Assembly: GCA_050084985.1 (NCBI GenBank)
Contig: JBITNC010000001.1
Span: forward strand, 109,616,001-109,680,000
DNA: 64,000 nucleotides
From: Nageia nagi
Taxonomy: Eukaryota; Pinophyta
Direction: 5' to 3'
The notes under the pieces are model-generated. The model was given only the letters and a program-made list of their open reading frames with translations, searched no databases and was not told where the DNA came from. The position numbers and the translations under genes were made by a program. The stretch's first letter is position 1; the number at the start of each line of letters is the position of its first letter. This document shows, piece by piece, positions 56,651 through 64,000 of this stretch.

Positions 56651-58823
56651 AAGCTTTTTTGTTCCTAAGTTAACTTTGGTAAGGGGTTTGTAAATATCAC
56701 CAATTGTCCATTATCAAGATGTGGTCCTTTTGCTTTAGGATTATCATCTATCTAAATTTCTTTCTTATCAATAAAATTCTAAATGATATTTCTTAATACC
56801 CTACAATTTTTTCTTAGGTACCCTAGTGTCCTATGGTAATTGCAAAATTCTTCACATCTTTAATTTTTAGGAACACCATTAGGAAAATGATGCTAAACAA
56901 TTGGTGGAAGCTCAATAAGATATTTCAATAATACATTAAGAATATTATCAATAGTATCAATTAGCTTAGTAAACTTCTTTTTTAGTTTAGTATTTTTTCT
57001 ATGAACATTAGCTATATCAACTTCTAATTTCTCCTTTTCATAAACTCGAGGTTTTTCTTTTGTTTCATACATTTAAGATTTTTGATAACATTTCTTATAA
57101 GTTTGCTTGATATAATCTTCCTTTTAAAGTGAAATATTTATCATTTTAGCTATTGTCAATCCATGATTAGATATAACTTGTATTTTATATATAGGTAATA
57201 GATCATTTGCAAAATTATTATTTAAATATTTCTTAGGAACAAAGATTTTATTTTCATTTTTTTCCATACTTTCACAAAATCAAATATAGATTGATTAGGT
57301 AATTACTTAATTTTATACAAATTCTTGAATTGAACTTTTTCAATGATATTATATCTAAAGTTTTTCAAAATTTTATGTATCAAATCCTCATACTTATCAA
57401 TACTCTTTTCAAGAAGACTAAAGTAACATTTTAATGCATCATCTTTCAAGCTACATGAAAATAATTTTGCAAGCATATCTCTATCATGAACATATCCAAT
57501 AGCTTTCTCTTAAAATTTTCTAACATGCATTTTGAATCTTGTAAATCATCAGATTTTATAAATTGTACACTCTTTTTACCAATAAATAACTTAAAAATAA
57601 TTCTATCGATTAAGGGATGATTTAAGCAACATAAGATATCATCTTCATCATCCTTATGCATATTTTTTTCTAATTTCTCAATCCTTTCCTTAATTATCCT
57701 TCCATTATTTGGCACTATAAGAGGTTTCTTTGGTTGTTGGTTTTACAGTATAGGATTATTCCCTATAGGTTTATTGGTCTTTAAGGTTGGTGGTGGGGTT
57801 TGTGGTGGTGCATTTCTATTTTGAGGGGTTGGTTTATTTTCTTATTTTCTTCTAAGTTCATCCTCTTTTAGTGGCATAAATGGTCTAATCCTGTTATTTT
57901 ATTTCATGTTCAATTTTATCAATAAATTCATACATAAATACTAATTATTGAACCTCATTAGCCTTTTGAAAGTAATCAACTTCTTGAGCTTGTAAAATAG
58001 AAACAACCTTTATATCATGCTCTTCTTTTAACCAATTAGTGTTATGTACATAAGCATTGTTAATTATAGTAAAACTATTTAGAAACATTTTTTATAGTTT
58101 CATCATCAAATAAAATGTTCTTACCTTTTTCCCTATTATAACCCTCAAGAATCATACCTTGCTTATGATCTTTAGAATGGAGTACTAGGGGTTCAGACTC
58201 TACTTCACTCTCTTCATAAAAATCCTCAATGATCACCTCCTTTGGAGGTTTAATATCCTCTACTTCCACATTATTAGTAGCATATGTACTATGTATGCCA
58301 CTAATGATATTCATCTTGATGGTACGATTCCTTTGTTTTATGGATCTTATATTTTTATAATAAAATAAACTTCCAAGTATTATGGAGTTGTAGGATCCAC
58401 TTCTAATAACTCATAATTTATTAGGATATATATAACCTCTTCGATATTGTTATTAATATAATGCTTCAACTTTTTTTGATTAGATAGTAATTCCTTTATT
58501 GTCTAACATGCCTAGGAATTTTATCTAATTCTTTAATTTAGCATCATTATTAGATGTATCACCATGGCTTCCTAAACTTACATTTTCAAACTCATAATCA
58601 TTTAAATACATATTAACCTTATTATACATTTATCCAATAATATCCATTGTTTTGCTAGAATTTGTATATTTAGTATCATTATCTTCATTAATATCCATTC
58701 TATCATTGGGATCAAGCTTCTCCATTTGTATAGGTAAATTAGGGTTAACCCTAATACTTCTCTTGATCTCTTTAAATAGACTTTGCTTCTAAAAAACCTA
58801 GGTTGTTCTTCATTCAAATTCAT
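56650..58823 (-). pseudogene. Element D gag, degenerate
   Basis: From ATG 58823 ('MNLNEEQPRF') the minus strand passes acidic N-terminal sequence (58314-58075, 79 residues: 'FYEESEVESEPLVLHSKDH'), a 'MPNNGRIIKERIEKLEKNM' coiled coil (57715-57446) and gag-like helices down to about 57200. A knuckle-like 'CEEFCNYHRTLGYLRKNC' lies near 56870-56815, with spacing like those of B. Stops and shifts are many. No protease frame follows. The N-terminal acidic style and knuckle suggest kinship with the gags of G and B rather than copia. Confidence 0.65.
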
Positions 58824-58970
58824 GTTTGGAACATAAGCATAACAAACCCTAGTTTTATCATTTTATCAAACTGTTAATCTAACCACCTTGGGTAAGGAAA
58901 GAGATATAACATGAATAGATTCATAACTCCTAATAAGGGATACCCTAGAATGGAATCTAGGTGTGTAAGA

Positions 58971-58985
58971 ATGTTGGGTTCACTA
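58971..58985 (-). promoter_or_regulatory. Primer binding site of element D
   Basis: The minus strand reads 'TAGTGAACCCAACAT' three bases from the LTR. It resembles the TGGTGAAC start of element C with the first G changed to A. Confidence 0.6.
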
Positions 58986-58988
58986 AAA

Positions 58989-59698
58989 TGTAGACCCTAA
59001 ATTGTATAAAGTGTGAATATAGATAATAGATAAAATTATCTATAATATAAGAAGAGCTAGATATGTACACTATATCAGATACAACAATAATACATTAAAA
59101 GCATACACCTAATATGAAGTGTATATATAATCCTCAAAAGTAAATGGTAATGGATATTTGGAGGATTAAGACTAGATTAGAGGCATTCTTATAATGGATC
59201 ATAGTATGAATAGATCAATAGCCTCTACCACCAAAATCTAAAACCCTTGATCCTCAAGATGCATAAATTAACAACATTGAATAGGAAGAATTATGGAGTG
59301 CATAAAAGATAAAAAAATTTAGAGCTCAGAGTATAACAATTTCTCATAATAGGTGGTGTCTAAAGATATCATTCCTTGATGAAGATTATGGGAGACAACC
59401 ATATATCAAATATCTTATCATTTAAAAGAGTTCCCATTTGTGAAGGTCAACGTATTCCACTTGCATACTTAGCTTGCAAATATATGGTGAGGAGTTAAGG
59501 CTACCCTTGAGTAATAATATATAAAATTTATTGTATTTAAGACAAATTGAAATATGAACTATAGCATATGGCATTACATTGGTCCTAGAATATTGTAATA
59601 TAAACTTTATCTTAATAATTGTAATATTGTAATAAATCATTTAGGAAGTATAAAGATGATTTATAAAATACATAATAAATTATTTTTAGGTATCCACA
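58989..59698 (-). repeat. 5' LTR of element D, internally deleted
   Basis: Positions 58989-59600 match 46819-47430. The outer end 'aggtatccaca' (to 59698) matches the LTR end at 47799-47809 ('aggtactttca'). The roughly 280 bases between are missing or unrecognisable. Confidence 0.7.
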
Positions 59699-60000
59699 TA
59701 TGGTGTCCCAAGGAGGATGTCGTAAGGAAGCTTCTTATCTAAGATATATGTCATAACTTCCACTATATTTGGTCCAAATTAAATAGTTAATATGATATGT
59801 TTAATACATTATTTTATATAACTATCATAACCTATGGTATTGTACTTATTTCTCATGAATTTAGGCATCAATTTATAATCAAAATTCTTTAGAAAGTCAG
59901 TAGATCAAATATTCAAACTTGCACTACCATCTACAAATGCGTGCTTAAATATTTTACCTAAAATCTTTACACGCTTGTGGATTGGAAAATATTTATCAAT
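59699..60000 (-). pseudogene. Element G protease, proximal part
   Basis: The minus strand near 59945-59910 reads 'HAFVDGSASLNI', the retropepsin active site with its Asp in place. Near 59720 'DILLGT' begins the C-terminal block, whose Pro-Trp-Ile-His is supplied by 46818 and beyond, left of element D. This junction is the strongest single proof that the two halves belong to one element. Confidence 0.8.
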
Positions 60001-60359
60001 GATATCATTCCTAAGAATCTCATCTTTATTTTATGTTATAGCATTATTGAAATAATTAATCATTCCTACTAATTAACTAATAAAAATATCAATATCAATG
60101 TCAACACCATTAAGGTGTTCAAACAATTGCATTCTATATTCTTTAGATGTTTCAAACAACTTAAGAAAATTGGTTTTAGTATTTGCATTTTTGAGATTTT
60201 GCAAAGTACTCTATTTGTATTTAACTTTCTTCTCTTCCTTAAGAAAAGATTTAAAAGGTACCTATTTTATGGTGGAAACTGGGTTAGGAATACCTTTGTT
60301 TGATCTTATAGTTGCATTGCATGTTTTTTTTAATTATTAACCTACATATGAATTTGCTT

Positions 60360-61560
60360 TTGCACTAAATTCATCATCAAACTTAATAGGTTCACCATTA
60401 TCATCATAGACAATCATGTTCACCATGTTGATGGAAGGTAGATCATCAGATTTGACTTTGAACACATCATTTTCATATGAGACTTTATCACAATCTAATA
60501 GGTGTTTTAATTTATTTCTAAAAACATAACAACATATTGTATTATGCCCTTCAATTTGATGATATTTATAGAATTGATTCTCCCTATACCAACTAGGATT
60601 TTCATCATTAGCTCCATATTCCTTTCATTGGATTCATTTAATTAGACATTTTTCTATACATTCCTTAAACATTTTATTAGGGTTTACCAATAGTGAATGC
60701 AATTCTTTGGCTGATTTTATATCTTTAGATTTATATTAGTTGGATGATTCAACTACATTAATTGAATTATCATCCTTTTTTCTATAGGATTTTCTACCAT
60801 TATCTTTTTTTGGAGGAGGAGGATGTGTACTTGAGCAAATTTGACCTTACTAAGAATTCCTCTTTATCAATAAGCAAATGAACCATATGCATAAATTAAC
60901 CATTAACATACTCAATCCCTTATTCACCAAGAATATGGTTAATATTTTCAAGAAATAACTTTTTAATGAAGGTATCTTCCACTTTTTTTTCAATAGACCT
61001 CCAAAGATTTACAAATCTAGGAGTAAACTTATTCAACCTCTCTATTTTTCCTTTCTTGTAATGGAATAGATCTTTTAAATTAACTGGTTTCTTTACATTG
61101 CACCTAAAATGAGCCTTGAACTAATCCTTCATTTGCTAATATGATGATATAGAAACTAATTCCAAAGTACAAAGCCACTTATGAGCTTCATCGATTAAAC
61201 TCATAAGGAAATATTTTGATTTTGAATGATCATTAATCCCACATTGTAAGTTCTATAATGTATTCAAAACCCTAAAGATGTGTGATAGGATCAATCTCAC
61301 CATTGAAATTTTCAAATTTAGGATCCTTATCTATACCAAAAAGGAGTGTATTGAAACTACTCATGCTCAATAGGTTACCCTTGTTCTCTATCTAATCTAT
61401 ATAAACTACAAATCTATTCCCAAGCTATGCAACCTAAGACTCAAGTTGTATGAATTCTTCATTTGGAAAGGTACCTAAATTAGATGCCTAATTACCAACA
61501 TTTGCACTACTAATAATGTTGGCATTGATGAAAGCATTAATGCTAATATGTACATCTATG
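60360..61560 (-). pseudogene. Element G gag
   Basis: On the minus strand near 61330-61270 'PKFENFNGEIDPITHL' matches the gag core start of element C ('PKFYKFNGERDPKRHL'). A TAG and 'GFEY' follow. Further down (about 61080-60980) come basic, helix-rich remnants. Near 60570-60540 'YRENQFYKYHQIEGHNT'-like spacing suggests a decayed knuckle. N-terminal sequence (61560-61490) is rich in Asn, Ile and Ala. Stops are frequent, and there is no long open frame. Confidence 0.6.
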
Positions 61561-61794
61561 TTATCTTAATTAATTACCTATACCATGCATGTATATACCT
61601 TTAGGATAAGATCTTAAAACTTGCATATTGCCATTAATTTAATCAATGCTTTGGGAGTTATGCTCACCATTTCTATCACACTCATAAAATCATTGATCAA
61701 ATACAACCAAGAACCCTAGGATTATTGATGTAAAAATATGGATAGGTTTGAGAGTACTTTATATTCTAATCCTAATTAAGAGAGAAAATATTAT

Positions 61795-61809
61795 AAAAGG
61801 TGGGTGCCA
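61795..61809 (-). promoter_or_regulatory. Primer binding site of element G
   Basis: The minus strand reads 'TGGCACCCACCTTTT' three bases from the LTR end at 61813. The tRNA is not assigned. Confidence 0.6.
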
Positions 61810-61812
61810 ATA

Positions 61813-62502
61813 TGTTAATATGTGTTTTGGTACATCTAGGATTTTATTCTAAATAGACTAAATACACATAAACATTTGAGTATATAATTTATATAGCTAA
61901 TTAACTAAAAAAAACATACATGAATAAGGGAAAATAATAGAAGTATAGTAGTATAGTAATAGAATAATGAATTACATTTATTTTGAGATGCAAAATGAGC
62001 ATACACACTAAACAAAATGGAATCAAGTGAAATATAAATACCTATGTATCCTTACCTATATCATAACTGAGGATATGAAAAATAAACTTATTGAAGAGTG
62101 ATGACCTTGTTGTGTGAATCATAAGGCAAACTACAAAACAAATACCAATGTGAGTGTTAATCTCAAAGAGATCAATATGAGCACACAAATCAATGTGAGC
62201 ACTAATGTTCTAATAATATGAGGTTTGCTAACAAGAGACAATGATAGTAGATATGACAATAAGTCAAATCAAGCATATGATTGCAAATATGGATAATAGA
62301 TATTAACTCTAGTGATAATAATATTCTATTCTCAATATGCAACATTTAGAAACACCCAAGAGTGGGCTATCAACTATCGATATGTAATCTTGATATGCAT
62401 TCCCTAGGTTAGAGATAATTACTTTTATATCAGGTGTGATAAAACCATTTAATCCCTTATATGAAGGTGAAGCCATCCCAATATACCTAACATAAAAATA
62501 AG
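61813..62502 (-). repeat. 5' LTR of element G, interrupted by H
   Basis: It aligns with 24151-24845 of the 3' LTR and stops abruptly at 62502, where the LTR of H begins. The remaining 115 or so bases must lie beyond H, outside the window. Confidence 0.85.
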
Positions 62503-63283
62503 TGTTTACAAATAAAAATTTATTTAATAATGCAAATAAATGAATGCCTATAGTCTCAAAAGAATATTTGTAAATTGTGAGCTAACAAATAGCAATTTAT
62601 AACAAGATAATCTGATATAAAAAATAATAAATAATTGGAATCAAAATGACATTACCAAACAAGATTGAGTTTTTGTACTTACCTCATAGAATGTACCTAA
62701 TATTGATGAAAGAAAGATAATTATGAATCTCTAACAACTAATGGAATCTACAATCAAAGTTATGGAGCAAGATGATCCAAAAAGAGGGCTATGGGTAGTG
62801 TATTGCATGCTTGAAAGGAGTATAAATGGTCTATTTTCATATATATAGGGGAATTGATGGTATTTATTAGACTATATTCCATTCTAAACTGACTTTATAT
62901 GTCCACATAGACTCTTGATGATCACAATTTGATACTTAGATAAGCTAACAATCATCAGGATTCTTGCATAAGGAAGTATGCAAACCTAGTCATGAATGGT
63001 GGTGTCAAGAGACACCTAAAGGACTACCATCATCAAGACTAGATATGGGATCATGTATCTTATTAATGTGGAACTACTATTAGATACCTATTTATATAGA
63101 TAATAATATGACCTACTTCTTAGGTCAACATGTATATACATAAACAAGAATATAGTAAGTCAATGATATATATTGATCATACCTAAAATAGCATTAATAC
63201 TCTTGAACTAGATGTGTATAACTATGGGTACATATTTCTTAATGTATTAAATTAAATTAATAAATTTATTTTAGGTGATAACA
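62503..63283 (-). repeat. 3' LTR of element H
   Basis: Ends TGTTTAC...GTGATAACA form clean inverted termini. It aligns to both LTRs of C. A minus-strand TATATAAATA lies at 63098-63089. Confidence 0.9.
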
Positions 63284-63297
63284 TATGCCCCACTTTG
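63284..63297 (-). promoter_or_regulatory. Polypurine tract of element H
   Basis: The minus strand reads 'CAAAGTGGGGCATA' next to the LTR. Confidence 0.65.
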
Positions 63298-63700
63298 GAT
63301 GAGAAATTAAAAATCACTAGGTGCATTAAGATTTTTCATTCAAAGTATAACCAAGATGTCATAGTAATCGAATCCTAATAAGTATTGACAAGCATAATAC
63401 CAACATTAATAAATCTATTTTGATACTAAACTATAGTAAATATATAAGAAAGATAAGCAATGTATTGATAAAAGGTATGAGTTTAAGAGAACCCCCTCAT
63501 ATGATATCCACCATTTTGCCCCTAGTTGATGTTGATGTGCTCCATGAGCTTCAATGATGACCTGTAAAAGAATGATTTCTAGTGTCCATAGCCATCTACC
63601 AAGAGGTCACTAATGATAATTATCCATATTTTTGATGTATTTTGATATGTAAAGTACAATCATTTCATGTCACTAATGGTTCTATCCATTGATCTTATGG
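63298..63700 (-). other. 3' untranslated region of element H
   Basis: It matches 38126-38520 of element C along its length. No coding sequence is seen. Confidence 0.7.
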
Positions 63701-63704
63701 AAGC

Positions 63705-64000
63705 TAGACTTCTTGCTGAGAGGCATAATGATAAAGCTAGGAGCTAAGACTTCACCAAGAGGCGTATTGTAATGAGTATGAGAGCTAAAACTCTATACCA
63801 AGAGGTGTATTGAAATGAGGGGTGGATCTAAAACTCCACCAATAGGCATATTGCAATGAGGGATGCAGCTAAAACTCTTCCAAGAGGCATATTGCAATGA
63901 GGGATGGAGCTGAAACTCCACCAAGAGGCATTTTGAAATGAAGGGTAGAGCTAAAACTCTACTAAGAGGCATGAAACTAGGATGATGACTTGAGATCTAA
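63705..64000 (-). repeat. Tandem 'accaagaggcat' repeats in the 3' region of H
   Basis: About six units of 45-50 bases, each with 'gagctaaaactcnaccaagaggcatattgnaatgag'-like sequence, run to the window end. They are more numerous and more regular than in C. Confidence 0.85.

Larger units (their letters stand above)
46819..59698 (-). mobile_element. Element D: gag-only Tat-like element carrying an antisense frame and insertion T
   Basis: LTRs at 46819-47809 and 58989-59698 begin TGTAGACCCT. The right copy has lost about 280 internal bases. CATGG (46814-46818) and TATGG (59699-59703) form the target duplication with one transition. On the minus strand a primer site and degenerate gag with a knuckle are seen, but no protease, RT or integrase. 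On the plus strand, near the 3' end, is a plant-mobile-domain fragment. Copia element T (50209-55696) is inserted in it. Without T, D is about 7.4 kb. It sits inside the protease of G. Confidence 0.8.
24151..62502 (-). mobile_element. Element G: ancient Tat-lineage element split by insertions F, C and D
   Basis: Reading the minus strand from right to left gives: 5' LTR (62502-61813), primer site, gag (about 61560-60360), protease (about 60000-59699, resuming at 46818), linker (46818-45955, resuming at 37333), RT (about 36560-36049), RNase H, archaeal-type RNase H (about 35470-35219), integrase (34909-34098, resuming at 26789), 3' untranslated region, polypurine tract and 3' LTR (24960-24151). 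Each interruption is a complete LTR element with a matching 5-bp target duplication, and the reading frame continues across each junction. Set aside, they leave about 9.6 kb. The LTRs differ far more than those of the insertions, so G is the oldest element whose whole plan can be followed. It is beyond function. Confidence 0.85.
62503..64000 (-). mobile_element. Element H: 3' end of a C-family Tat element
   Basis: A complete 781-bp LTR (62503-63283) is followed by a polypurine tract and a 3' untranslated region that matches element C (38113-38720), and then by the window end. It interrupts the 5' LTR of G. The left flank is ATAAG, and the matching copy would lie past the window. Its LTR ends and tract are better kept than those of C. 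Confidence 0.85.

Noticed and set aside
59600-59698. Right LTR of D ending at 59600, where similarity fades
   Set aside because: The bases at 59688-59698 match the LTR end seen at 47799-47809 and are followed by the target copy, so an internal deletion is a better reading.
1-64000. Host genes, tRNA or rRNA genes
   Set aside because: No frame longer than the retroelement domains and no cloverleaf or rRNA-like sequence was recognised. The tRNA-like words found are primer binding sites.

Overview
This window reads as intergenic heterochromatin from the nuclear genome of a seed plant. It is strongly AT-rich and packed with LTR retrotransposons of the Tat branch of Ty3/gypsy and of Ty1/copia, at several stages of decay. 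I see no host gene, rRNA, tRNA or CRISPR array, and nothing bacterial or organellar. The species cannot be named from the sequence. Nested, heavily mutated elements with long 3' untranslated repeats suit a large plant genome.

Layout, left to right. (A) 1-12372, plus strand: a decayed Tat element with gag, an RNase H lying upstream of the reverse transcriptase (RT), RT-RNase H, integrase, an extra ruined 3.6-kb open reading frame, 3' tandem repeats and a 3' LTR. (Z) 12373-12443 and 23873-23960: one older integrase C-terminus, into which both A and B appear to have inserted. (B) 12444-23867, plus strand: a complete LTR element with a perfect 5-bp target duplication (AGAAC). It has gag and protease but no RT or integrase.

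(G) 24151-62502, minus strand: one ancient Tat element broken by three later insertions. Its 3' LTR is at 24151-24960 and its 5' LTR at 61813-62502. Gag, protease, RT, dual RNase H and integrase can be followed in order once the insertions are set aside. These are F (26790-34097, copia-like, gag only, in the integrase C-terminus), C (37334-45954, a full Tat element, in the protease-RT linker) and D (46819-59698, a gag-only Tat-like element, in the protease). D itself holds T (50209-55696), a Tork/Tnt1-type copia element preceded by an extra tandem LTR. (H) 62503-64000, minus strand: the 3' end of another C-family element, inserted in the 5' LTR of G and running off the window.

How the parts relate. 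A, C, G and T once encoded their own RT and integrase. B, D and F carry gag-type proteins only and would have needed enzymes from elsewhere. F has well-preserved reading frames, similar LTRs, an initiator-Met-tRNA primer site, and a gag segment present three times in tandem, so it is among the youngest elements here. Most disabling stops are TAG or TAA where the families have glutamine, as expected from C-to-T decay of methylated plant DNA. Boundaries come from LTR pairs, target duplications and frame continuity across junctions, all compared by eye.
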